Assembly (NCBI GenBank): GCA_023898685.1
Contig: CP060234.1
Location: forward strand, 3,247,688 to 3,311,687
Reading direction: 5' to 3'
DNA length: 64,000 bases
Source of the DNA: Phycisphaeraceae bacterium
GTDB lineage: Bacteria; Planctomycetota; Phycisphaerae; Phycisphaerales; UBA1924
Shown: positions 35,810 through 44,167 of the stretch, piece after piece
How the letters are laid out: every line of letters starts with the position of its first letter
Position numbering within the stretch: the stretch's first letter is position 1
Notes under the pieces: generated by a model
Told to the model about the DNA's origin: nothing
The model's input: the letters and a program-made list of their open reading frames with translations, nothing else
Databases searched by the model: none
Position numbers and translations under genes: made by a program

Positions 35810-38095
35810 ATGATGACGGAACGCATCCGACTCAGCTTCCCGCCACGAGCCACCCAAATCACGTCCGCGGCCCTTGCATTCATGCTCGTCGCCGGCGCCT
35901 CGGGGGGTGACTGGCCGCTGTTTGCCCACGATCACCACAACACCAACCACGCCGACGGCGAGCACACGATCGCCCCCAACAACGCGGCCTACCTCCGTCG
36001 CGCCTGGGAGACGTTCAACGACGACGCGCTCTCCACCGAGCCCGCTCCGAGCGGGTTCGTGCTCGAGGGGGCGCTGGGCCTGGTCTATCCCGACCCGGTC
36101 GTGGGCGTCATCGGCTCGCCGATCGTCCGCGACGGCACGATCTATTACACGGATGAGCTGGGCACCGTCTTCGCGCGCGACGCCGCGACCGGGCTCGCGC
36201 TGAACGCGGGTGATCACTGGACGACCACGCTCTCCGACCCGGACTACGACGCGGGCGCCCCCCCCCTCGCGCCCGACCTGTTCTACACCGCGCCGATCGT
36301 GACCGACGCCGCGGTCTGGCTCGTCGGCTCGTTCTACGGGCAGGTGCACTTGCTCGACCGATGGGGCGGGGCCGAGCACGACTTCGACCCTGATACCCCG
36401 GGCATCCAGCCGTTCATCCTCGTGCCCGATCGGCCCGTGTCGTCGGTGCTGGGGGACCCCATCCTGATCCGCTATAACGGCGTCGACATGCTCATCGTGG
36501 CGGTCAATGTAATCGTCAACGACGCCCTCTTCCAGGGCGGCGAGACCGGGCTCTTCATCGCCTACGACGTCACCGATCCCGCCCACCCCGTCGAACTCTG
36601 GCGCCGGCGCACGATCGACATCAACCCCGACACGGGCGTCCCCTACGGCACCGGTGTCTCCGCCGGCTCGGGCCTCGCCGTCGACTTCGACCGGGGCCTG
36701 ATCTTCGGCGGGACGAGCCAGAACACGTCGGCACCCTACCCGGAGTATCCCGATCCCGACTTCGCGCCCCCCGGCTACATCGATCGGGGCGATTCGCTGT
36801 TCGCGATGGACCTCGAGACGGGCGAGTTCGTCTGGACGAATCAGTTCCACCAGGGTGACGTGTTCGACCTCAATGAGCCGGTCTCGACGGGCCCCAACCG
36901 CCCCGACGGCCCGCGCGACGCCGACCTGCTCGCCCCGCCCGTCCTCTTCAGGGCCGAGGTGGGGGGGCACATGACCGACCTCGTCGGCGATGGCAGCAAG
37001 GGCGGGCTCTTCCGAGTCGTCAACCGCGACACGGGCGAGACCGTCTGGGAGCGCCAGATCAGCAATCCCACCGGCATCGGCGGCATCCAGGGCGGCTCCG
37101 CTTTCGCCGACGGCGTCATCTACGTCGCGGGCTACGAGGGCATCGACGACGGTTTCTCCGACGCCCAGTTCGGCGTCTCGATCGACACCGGCATCTACCC
37201 CAACGCCTTCTTCGCCACCTTCAGCCCCGCCTTCTGGGCCGACGTCGAGGACACCGCCTACGACGGGGATCCCGCGACAGGGATGCGCACCAAGGTCTAC
37301 GCCCTCGACGCCGCGACGGGCCAGTCGCTCTGGCACTTCCCCCAGGGTTTCGACTACGTCTCCCTGCCCGCGGGCGCGTCGCTGCGGCACGTCACCATCG
37401 CCAACGGTCTGCTCTACGTCGCCACGTCTTCGGGCCAGCTCTTCGTGCTCAGCGCCGACGACGGCTCGGTGCGCTTCTGCGACCAGACGCCCGATCTGAA
37501 TGATGTCTTCGATCTCGGTCTCGGCAAGCCCCACCACGCCAGCATGAACGGCGGCACCGTCATCGCCAACGGCATGGTGTATGTGCCCTACGGCGCCCAG
37601 AACAACCCGTCAGGCGGCGTGATGGCGTACGAGCTCAACCGACGCCCCGAGGCCGCCGACGACCTGGCGGTCATCAAGGCGGGCCAGCCCAGGCTCATCG
37701 ACGCGCTCGGCAACGACACCGACCCCAACGGCGACGCCCTCCGCTTCATCCGCGTTGCCGGGGCCCAGATCAATCTCGACGACGGCGTGCCCGACGTCAT
37801 CGACACGCCCTACGGGACCATCACCGTCGTCAATCCGGGCGACGACGCCACCCACCCCGACGCGGGCTACCTCATCCTGATGGCCTTGCCGACGTTCAGC
37901 AGCGCCCGCACCTTCGACTACGTCGTCGAGGACCTCGCCCCAAGCCGCATCGTGAACGGCGTCGAGACCGACGAGCCCAACCCCACGCACACCGCCCTGG
38001 CCGCCGGCGCCCGGGTCTACCTCCTCCCGTGGCGGCCCAGCGAGTGGCCCCTGAAAACCTTCTCCCACGTTCCGGCGCCAGATGTGGGTCCGTGA
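35810..38095 (+). CDS. Exported PQQ-type beta-propeller protein with cadherin-like tail
   Basis: 761 aa. The N-terminal signal (about residues 12-30, ITSAALAFMLVAGAS) is followed by a PQQ-dehydrogenase-like eight-bladed propeller region: repeated blade motifs such as GSPIVRDGTIYYTDELGTVF, SLFAMDLETGEFVWTNQF, VYALDAATGQSLWHFPQGF and LFVLSADDGSVRF. The C-terminal part (DALGNDTDPNGDALRFIRVA) matches the cadherin/VCBS-type domains of large surface proteins. Whether it binds PQQ or is only a scaffold is open, as no clear catalytic Asp/Glu-Cys-Cys set was identified. AGGAGA with 6-nt spacing supports the ATG at 35810. Confidence 0.8.
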   Translation: MMTERIRLSFPPRATQITSAALAFMLVAGASGGDWPLFAHDHHNTNHADGEHTIAPNNAAYLRRAWETFNDDALSTEPAPSGFVLEGALGLVYPDPVVGVIGSPIVRDGTIYYTDELGTVFARDAATGLALNAGDHWTTTLSDPDYDAGAPPLAPDLFYTAPIVTDAAVWLVGSFYGQVHLLDRWGGAEHDFDPDTPGIQPFILVPDRPVSSVLGDPILIRYNGVDMLIVAVNVIVNDALFQGGETGLFIAYDVTDPAHPVELWRRRTIDINPDTGVPYGTGVSAGSGLAVDFDRGLIFGGTSQNTSAPYPEYPDPDFAPPGYIDRGDSLFAMDLETGEFVWTNQFHQGDVFDLNEPVSTGPNRPDGPRDADLLAPPVLFRAEVGGHMTDLVGDGSKGGLFRVVNRDTGETVWERQISNPTGIGGIQGGSAFADGVIYVAGYEGIDDGFSDAQFGVSIDTGIYPNAFFATFSPAFWADVEDTAYDGDPATGMRTKVYALDAATGQSLWHFPQGFDYVSLPAGASLRHVTIANGLLYVATSSGQLFVLSADDGSVRFCDQTPDLNDVFDLGLGKPHHASMNGGTVIANGMVYVPYGAQNNPSGGVMAYELNRRPEAADDLAVIKAGQPRLIDALGNDTDPNGDALRFIRVAGAQINLDDGVPDVIDTPYGTITVVNPGDDATHPDAGYLILMALPTFSSARTFDYVVEDLAPSRIVNGVETDEPNPTHTALAAGARVYLLPWRPSEWPLKTFSHVPAPDVGP

Positions 38096-38165
38096 ATGTC
38101 ACAACCGCTGCGAGCATGGCCGCGAAAGGCCCATTGGCCACGCCGCGATGGCAGGACCGATACGC

Positions 38166-38681
38166 CTACCGGCGGGCCGTGACCTCGCTCCACTCGAGCA
38201 CGTACTTCGGAACGGCACCCCGCTGCTCGTACCGCTTGCGGGTCTCGCTGTCGAGTTCCCAGAACGTTCCGATCCTGTGCCGGCACCGGGGTGAGCCGCA
38301 GCAGCAGTACTGGAGCGTCGGCCCGACGGGGATGCACGTCGCGTAGTCGATCGTGATCTCCTCGCCGGGCTCGATCGTCCGGTCGGCGACGAGCCACAGG
38401 CGGGGGGGATCGGACCTGAGCACGCAGTTCGGCTCGCAGCAGTGGTTGACGAAATCGTCGAGGCCGCCCGACGGGCCCACGAACAGGTTGTGGTCGACCT
38501 GGATCGTGTGTGTGAAGTCGTTGATGCTGTGCTCGTCGACCAGCGGGCCGGCGAACGCGAACACGAACTCGTCGCGTTCGAACCGTCGCGTCGTGAACAC
38601 ACCGCGACCCGCCGTTGCCGATTCGCGGACCACGAGGCCGTTCTCACTTGCATGATCCACGTTGGCATCCCCTTGATTCAT
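38166..38681 (-). CDS. SET-domain protein (putative protein lysine methyltransferase)
   Basis: 171 aa forming one SET domain with a post-SET-like Cys cluster. Motifs in order: SATAGRGVFTTRRFERDEFV (residues 21-40), NHCCEPN (79-85, the NHxCxPN AdoMet-site signature), GEEITIDY (106-113, with the catalytic Tyr) and CCCGSPRC (126-133), which with Cys82 could hold a zinc. The family methylates lysine in proteins using AdoMet. Such genes are common in eukaryotes and scattered in bacteria, where targets are seldom known. No obvious partner lies beside it. It is divergent from the nitrilase-GNAT gene by 124 nt. Confidence 0.88.
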   Translation of the reverse strand: MNQGDANVDHASENGLVVRESATAGRGVFTTRRFERDEFVFAFAGPLVDEHSINDFTHTIQVDHNLFVGPSGGLDDFVNHCCEPNCVLRSDPPRLWLVADRTIEPGEEITIDYATCIPVGPTLQYCCCGSPRCRHRIGTFWELDSETRKRYEQRGAVPKYVLEWSEVTARR

Positions 38682-38805
38682 CGGGTCTCAGTCGGCGGGC
38701 ACACGCCCGCGGCGGCCCGTCGTCCGATCCGCGAGCCAACGCTACACACCCGGCCCGCTAGAATCCGGGGGCAGCCGGCGTTCCTGATGCAATACTACAG
38801 CCGAT

Positions 38806-40449
38806 ATGCCCGGGGTACCAACCGTCATGGATCGCGTCCGCGTCGCCACGCTTCAGTATTTCGTCCGACCCATTCATGACTTCTCGGAGTTCCGCGACCA
38901 GGTTCGCGGCCTCATCCGCACCGCGGCCGACTACGGCTGCCGCCTGGTCGTCTTCCCCGAGTATTTCACGATCCAGCTCCTGACCCTCGAGGACGTCAAC
39001 CGGCCGATGATCGAGCAGGTTCGCGCCCTGGCGGATCGGGCGCCCGCGTTCATCGACCTCATGGGCGACCTTGCCCGCGAGAGCGGGATCTACGTGGCCG
39101 CGGGCACGATACCGGTCCGTGATCCGGGCCACGCCGACCGGATCTACAACGAGTGTCATGTCTTCGCGCCCGACGGCTCGCACGGCTCGCAGTCCAAGCT
39201 GCACATGACCCGCTTCGAAAAGGAGGCCTGGAAGGTCAGCCCGGGGAATGGGCTCCGGCTCTTCGAGACGGAGTTCGGTCGCCTCGCCGTCGCCATTTGC
39301 TATGACGCGGAGTTCCCCGAAATCGCGAGGGCGGCGGCCCGCCAGGAAGCCGTGCTGCTGCTCGTGCCCAGCTATACGGATGACCGGCAGGGGTTCCTGC
39401 GCGTGCGTTATTGCGCCCATGCGAGAGCGATCGAGAACCAGTTGTTCGTGATGCACGCGGCGACCGTTGGTTCACTCCCGATGGTGCCCGCGGTGTCGCT
39501 GAACTACGGGCAGGCGGCGATCCTCACCCCGAGCGACTTCCCGTTCGCTCGCGACGGGATCCTGGCCGAGGGCATCCCGAATCAGGAGACGATGGTCATC
39601 GGCGAACTCAACATCCGCGTCCTCCGCGCCAGCCGGTTCCGCGGCACGGTCCTGCCGCTGCGGGACAGCAAGAACAGCGCCCAGCTCGTCGCCGAAACCA
39701 CGCTGGTCGATCTGGCGCCGGAGAAGATCCGCGCCTCGGCCCGGCGGGGGGTGCTCATCCGCAACACCCGGCGCGAGGACTTCGAGGGCATCCGCGAGTT
39801 GGCCCGGCTCATCTACCCCGACATCACGCCGTGGAGTGACGAGCAACTCCAGCAGCACATCGAGTTCTTTCCGCAGGGGCAGTTCGTCGCGATCGACCGC
39901 GCGACCGACGTCATCCTCGGGATGTGCTCAGGCCTCATCATCGATTGGGATCGCTACCGCCCGGATATGGATTGGTCGCAGTTCACCGACGAGGGCACGT
40001 TCACAAACCACGACCCTGTCTACGGCGCGACCCTCTTCGCGGCCGACGTCATGGTGCGCCCCGGAATGCAAGGGCAGGGGATCGGAAAGAGGCTCTACAA
40101 GCAGGGGCGGTTCAACCTGGCTCGGCAGATCGGGCTGCGTCGGGTCCTCGCCGGGTCCCGCCTTCGGGGCTATCACCGCTACGCCGATCGGATGTCCGCC
40201 GAGGACTACGTCGTCGAGGTCATCACGGGGCGGCTGAACGATCCGACGCTGTCGTTCCAACTTGGCCAGGGGTTCCACGTGATCGCCGTGGTCGGCGGCT
40301 ACTTCCACGGCGACCCCGAGAGCCGCGGGTGGGCGGCGGTGATCGAGTGGCTCAACCCCGAGGTCGCTGATCCGGAGGACTATGGCCAGGGTGACCCCCG
40401 GTTCATGGTTGGAACGCCGCGGCCCGAGCCGCCAGACGCCGACAAGTGA
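38806..40449 (+). CDS. Nitrilase-superfamily amidase fused to a GNAT acetyltransferase
   Basis: 547 aa with two enzymes in one chain. Residues about 10-290 are a carbon-nitrogen hydrolase: the Glu-Lys-Cys triad is Glu52 (VVFPEYF), Lys131 (SQSKLHM) and Cys165 (AICYDAEF), all present. Residues about 315-490 are a GNAT domain with an acetyl-CoA loop near residue 420 (MVRPGMQGQGIGKRLYKQGR). Family knowledge suggests an amide-cleaving and an acyl-transfer step on related substrates; the substrate is not deducible. Two starts (38806 and 38827) are possible with no clear RBS. No biosynthetic neighbours point to a pathway. Confidence 0.9.
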   Translation: MPGVPTVMDRVRVATLQYFVRPIHDFSEFRDQVRGLIRTAADYGCRLVVFPEYFTIQLLTLEDVNRPMIEQVRALADRAPAFIDLMGDLARESGIYVAAGTIPVRDPGHADRIYNECHVFAPDGSHGSQSKLHMTRFEKEAWKVSPGNGLRLFETEFGRLAVAICYDAEFPEIARAAARQEAVLLLVPSYTDDRQGFLRVRYCAHARAIENQLFVMHAATVGSLPMVPAVSLNYGQAAILTPSDFPFARDGILAEGIPNQETMVIGELNIRVLRASRFRGTVLPLRDSKNSAQLVAETTLVDLAPEKIRASARRGVLIRNTRREDFEGIRELARLIYPDITPWSDEQLQQHIEFFPQGQFVAIDRATDVILGMCSGLIIDWDRYRPDMDWSQFTDEGTFTNHDPVYGATLFAADVMVRPGMQGQGIGKRLYKQGRFNLARQIGLRRVLAGSRLRGYHRYADRMSAEDYVVEVITGRLNDPTLSFQLGQGFHVIAVVGGYFHGDPESRGWAAVIEWLNPEVADPEDYGQGDPRFMVGTPRPEPPDADK

Positions 40450-40522
40450 CGCAGCGAGCGTCTAGACATGGCGCGCTGGATTCTGGATGCCAGCCCGGAT
40501 CAGGCCCCGGCATCGCCGGGCG

Positions 40523-43336
40523 TCAACCGCCGGGCAGGCCGGCCGGAGAGAAGGGACGAAGCCACAGGCGGACCTCGCCATGGCCCGCGGTGAAGGCGGG
40601 GCTGATCGTGGCGATAGTCGCGGTGTCGGCCTCGATCGTCGTGACCGCGCCGTTCGCGTGCCGGAGGATGAAGTTGCACTCGCGGCTGAGCGTGACGTCA
40701 GGCTGGCCGTCGGCGTCGAGGTCGATCGCGCTGCTCCGCCCACCGGCCGCCCAGCGGCCCACATAGAGGTCGCCGGTGACGCGGCCCAGCGGGGTGCTGA
40801 AACCGTCGGGCGTGCGGGCAAAGCCATCGCGGACGCTCCCGCCGGCGGGGTCGCCTTCCGACCAGGGGTAGACGAACGTCGTGACCGTGTCGCCCGACGC
40901 GGGACTCACGCGGACGGGGAGCAGGTCGCCCTGCGGGCCGCGGACGACGGGAAGGCCGCCATCGATCGTGACCGGTGCGCCGACCGCGATGAAGTGCTGG
41001 CGATCGGGGACGGGGCGGCCCATCGCGGCGCCGGGTGCGCGGACGCGGAGTTCGTCGATGTTGGCGCAGTCCTCGCCGATCGACTCGAGGCGGACGGTGT
41101 TGGCGCCGCCGGGCAGGAGGTCGGCGGGGATGTCGATCTGGTGCCAGTCGCTCCAGGCGCCCGTGCTGTCGAAGGTGATGGCGCGGGCCTCGCCGTTGAT
41201 GGTGAGCGAGGCGGTGCGGGTGGAGCCGCTGGAGATGCCGAGGGCGTAGCGGAAGCCGAGGGTGCTGGGACCGCCGGCGCCGCCGTCGACGGCGGTCCAT
41301 TCAACGGCGCCGCCGTCGGGGGGCAGGTTGGCGAACCCGGAGCCGTGGTAGTTGGCGTAGTTGGACTCGATCGCTGTATCGCCGAACAGCGAGGCGTCCT
41401 CGGCGGGGTTGGTCAGCATGGGGGCATCGAGCATGGGGTAGGTGGTCGAGGCGATGTCGCCCGCGACGCCCGCGATGAGTTCGGTGCGCCCGTCGTAGGT
41501 GAGCAGGGGCCAGGTGATGGCGAAGGGGTTCGCGCCCTGGGTGCGGGTGGTGTCGACCAGGACACCGTCGGGCGTGACGACGAGGTCCATCCGGAAGGAC
41601 GGCCCGGTCTGGCCGCTCAGCGGGGCGATGTCGAGCGTGCCGCGGACGAGCAGCGGGTGGACGAAATCCGGTGTGAACGTCCCGCCGAACCGGGCCGGCT
41701 GGCGGCAGACGGGGATCCACGCGCCGTTCTCCTGGAAGGCGGGCGCGAACGAGACGGCGTCGGAGAAGTCGGCGAAAGCCTCGCCGTCGGCGGGACCCAG
41801 GCGCGAGTCCCAGCCCGGGCGGCTGAAGCGGTCGATGCCGAAGGTGTGCCACGGGACGCCCGCGTAGGGCTGGTTCGAGCCGCGGGTGCAGATCTGGAGC
41901 TGCATCCCGCCGGCGCTGACGAAGACGGACGCGTACTCGGGATCGAGCGTGTGGACGTAGCCGCCAATCTCGGCGGGAGTGGGCTGCTCGGTGATGCGGG
42001 TGGAGCGGGCGAAGTAGTCCTCCGCGAGGTGGATCTCGGTGTAGCCGTTGTAGTTGGTGAGGGCGCTGTAGCTGGCGTAGTGGTTCTTGAGCGATGGATG
42101 GAAAAGGTTCTTGGTGACGCTGAACCAGCCTCGCTCCTGCTGGAAGCGGAAGGCGCTCTCGAGGGCGAGGTTGGAGGCGCGGTGGAGCTGGCCCGCAATC
42201 CGGTTCTCGCCCCGCCGGCGCTTCGCCTGGGCGAGCATCTCGAAGTTGTTGGCGTAGACGATGTCGTTCCAGACGTGGTCGCCCGTACGCCCCCCGGCGG
42301 GCGCTTCGCCCGAGCCCCCCATGAGCAGGAGCGAGTTGGCGATGCTGGGCTCGAGGATCCGACGCATCTCCCCGGCGGAGGGTCCGTCGTAGCCGTTCTC
42401 GAGCATGTCGAAGAGGTTCCCGGCGGCGCCCGCGTGGTAGGCGAAGGTCTCGGGGAACCCTGTGTCGTCGTGGTACATGTAGATCGGCGGGTCGATGCCG
42501 TAGACGTCCTCGCCCCGCCGGAACCTCGCCCGCTGATACCCCTCGCTGGGCTGGAGCCAGTTGTCCTCGATCCAACCCACCGAGCTGGCGATGAGGCCGT
42601 CCTGGTAGCGGAGCCACTCGCCTTTCATCGCGTAGGTGCGCCAGTTCTGGGTGACGCCCATGTTCATGAAGCGCGTGCGGGGCGTGTGCAGGCGGAACTC
42701 CCAGGTCGCGATGAGCAGCGGGGTGAGCTCGGGGTAGTCGCCCGTGGCCTCCATCTGCTTGAACAGGCGGAGGGCCTTCATCATCGGGGCGACAAAGAAC
42801 TCGCCGTGGTTGTCGTTGGCCTGTGCGGACCCGTCGAGCCCGGAGATATCGGCGATCGCGTGGTCCATGGCGCGGATGCCGGCGGTGAGCAGCTGGGGCG
42901 AGCGGCCCTCGGACACGGCGCTCGCGACCGCGAAGGCGAAGTAGGGTGTGGCGTATTGGACCTCGGCGTTGTTGTACGGATCGATGATGGCGCCGTTCTG
43001 AACGTCGTTGGGGTTGGCGTCGTTGTAGTACTGGACCGTGGCCAGCTGCGTGATGATGTCCTCGACGCGGTCGAGCAGGGCCTCACGCGGCAGGTCGACG
43101 GGGGTCCAGGGGCGGGCGGTGAGGTGGAAGGCTGAGCCAACGGGTGCATCACGCTGGACTCGGGGCCCGGCCTGCATCGGGTCGGGCCCAAGCTGATGTC
43201 GTTGCGCCGACGCAGAAGACGCGATCACGAGACCCGCAAGAAGGCCGAGGTGCCCGAACCGGGGGGGCGCAGGAAGACAGGCGATTCGGGGGGCAGTGTT
43301 GCGGGCAAAGGGAATGGCCATGCCAGAAGTGTACAT
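40523..43336 (-). CDS. Large exported protein with helical lyase-like domain and CBM35/6-like module
   Basis: 937 aa with a signal sequence (about residues 24-45, LGLLAGLVIASSASAQ). Residues about 60-450 are helix-rich with aromatic and His/Tyr patches (YHDDTGFPETFAYHAGAAGN, VWNDIVYANNFEMLAQ) that recall (alpha/alpha)n polysaccharide lyases or hydrolases, but I cannot assign a family. A beta-sandwich module follows at about 655-780 (SNYANYHGSGFANLPPDGG, then VRLESIGEDCANIDELRV), typical of CBM35/CBM6 galactose-binding folds. The C-terminus is strand-rich. It probably acts on an extracellular glycan. A second possible start is the ATG at 43321. Confidence 0.7.
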   Translation of the reverse strand: MYTSGMAIPFARNTAPRIACLPAPPRFGHLGLLAGLVIASSASAQRHQLGPDPMQAGPRVQRDAPVGSAFHLTARPWTPVDLPREALLDRVEDIITQLATVQYYNDANPNDVQNGAIIDPYNNAEVQYATPYFAFAVASAVSEGRSPQLLTAGIRAMDHAIADISGLDGSAQANDNHGEFFVAPMMKALRLFKQMEATGDYPELTPLLIATWEFRLHTPRTRFMNMGVTQNWRTYAMKGEWLRYQDGLIASSVGWIEDNWLQPSEGYQRARFRRGEDVYGIDPPIYMYHDDTGFPETFAYHAGAAGNLFDMLENGYDGPSAGEMRRILEPSIANSLLLMGGSGEAPAGGRTGDHVWNDIVYANNFEMLAQAKRRRGENRIAGQLHRASNLALESAFRFQQERGWFSVTKNLFHPSLKNHYASYSALTNYNGYTEIHLAEDYFARSTRITEQPTPAEIGGYVHTLDPEYASVFVSAGGMQLQICTRGSNQPYAGVPWHTFGIDRFSRPGWDSRLGPADGEAFADFSDAVSFAPAFQENGAWIPVCRQPARFGGTFTPDFVHPLLVRGTLDIAPLSGQTGPSFRMDLVVTPDGVLVDTTRTQGANPFAITWPLLTYDGRTELIAGVAGDIASTTYPMLDAPMLTNPAEDASLFGDTAIESNYANYHGSGFANLPPDGGAVEWTAVDGGAGGPSTLGFRYALGISSGSTRTASLTINGEARAITFDSTGAWSDWHQIDIPADLLPGGANTVRLESIGEDCANIDELRVRAPGAAMGRPVPDRQHFIAVGAPVTIDGGLPVVRGPQGDLLPVRVSPASGDTVTTFVYPWSEGDPAGGSVRDGFARTPDGFSTPLGRVTGDLYVGRWAAGGRSSAIDLDADGQPDVTLSRECNFILRHANGAVTTIEADTATIATISPAFTAGHGEVRLWLRPFSPAGLPGG

Positions 43337-43674
43337 CGGACAGGGCCCGCTACCTAACCGCTTAACTGCACATTCCGACGCGATCGGCGGACGATCCCGC
43401 CCGGCGCGGCGGGGAGGGACGTGGGCGCGGCTCGACAGGCGTCACAAGACCGGCGCGACCGTACGAGCCCCCGTTCCCACGCCCCTTGGCCGACCCCAAC
43501 AAGGCGGCAGAGCAGACTCGCAGGACCGAAAACCGTGCGGGTCGACCTCTCGGGGTGGCGACAGCCGGCCGACTTGGCCGAAGAATCGCAGCATCCTGTA
43601 GAATCACGCCCGGAATAGCAGCGTTCGCATACGTGATTGTCCGGTGTCGGCGTGTGTCGCGGGTTTGGAGTGGC
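43337..43674. other. Intergenic region upstream of the metal-efflux genes
   Basis: 338 nt between the divergent CBM35-like gene and the small Cys-rich gene. No gene with a supported product was found. The best sign is a promoter-like pair (TTGGCC 43574-43579, TAGAAT 43599-43604, annotated separately). Metal-responsive operators of MerR or CopY type were looked for and not recognised. Confidence 0.5.
43574..43604 (+). promoter_or_regulatory. Possible promoter for the Cys-rich gene / cus-like operon
   Basis: TTGGCC (43574-43579) and TAGAAT (43599-43604) are 19 nt apart. The -10 matches 5 of 6 consensus bases and stands out in GC-rich DNA. It is about 70 nt before the small secreted Cys-rich gene. 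Confidence 0.35.
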
Positions 43675-44073
43675 ATGACCAGGCTTCTCGTCATCCTGAT
43701 CCTCATGGCCGGCGGCCTCCCCGGGCTGGGCCTCGATGCGATCCGGGGATTGGGGGCGCCGTGCGACGCGGTGTGTCAGGCGCCGGCCCGAAGGCCCCAG
43801 TGCTGCGCGCGCGGCGATGGCCTGTGCCCGATGACCGGCGGCCCCTGTCGGTGTGCCGCGGCCCCGATCCCGAAGCCTGCGCAAAGACCGGCCGCCCCGA
43901 TCCCCCGAGTGGACCGGGACACGGTCACGGGATTGCCGAGCCGACCGCCCCAGATCAGGACGGTCCTGGACCCCGGCGATCGGGCAAACCGGTGCGTTTC
44001 GTTCTCCGACGGCCTGTCGGCCGGCAGATCCCACAGCGAGATCCGGGCCCTCCTGGGCGTCTGGCGAACGTAG
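43675..44073 (+). CDS. Small exported Cys-rich protein upstream of metal RND genes
   Basis: 132 aa. An N-terminal signal (LLVILILMAGGLPGLGL, residues 4-20) is followed by a Cys-rich segment with Cys at 30, 34, 43, 44, 51, 58 and 60 and one further Cys in ANRCVSF; the rest is Pro/Arg-rich and probably disordered. GGAG 4 nt upstream supports the ATG at 43675. The longer frame to 43486 is unlikely to be used. It matches no family I know. Position just before a CusCBA-like set suggests periplasmic metal or thiol handling, by inference only. Confidence 0.65.
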   Translation: MTRLLVILILMAGGLPGLGLDAIRGLGAPCDAVCQAPARRPQCCARGDGLCPMTGGPCRCAAAPIPKPAQRPAAPIPRVDRDTVTGLPSRPPQIRTVLDPGDRANRCVSFSDGLSAGRSHSEIRALLGVWRT

Positions 44074-44167
44074 AGGTCGGGCGCCCCAGGGATGGTGCGC
44101 GCTGAACGCACCTGGTACCTGTCTTCGCTCGTTGCACCTCGATTCGCAGAAGAACCAGGAGCCTCGC

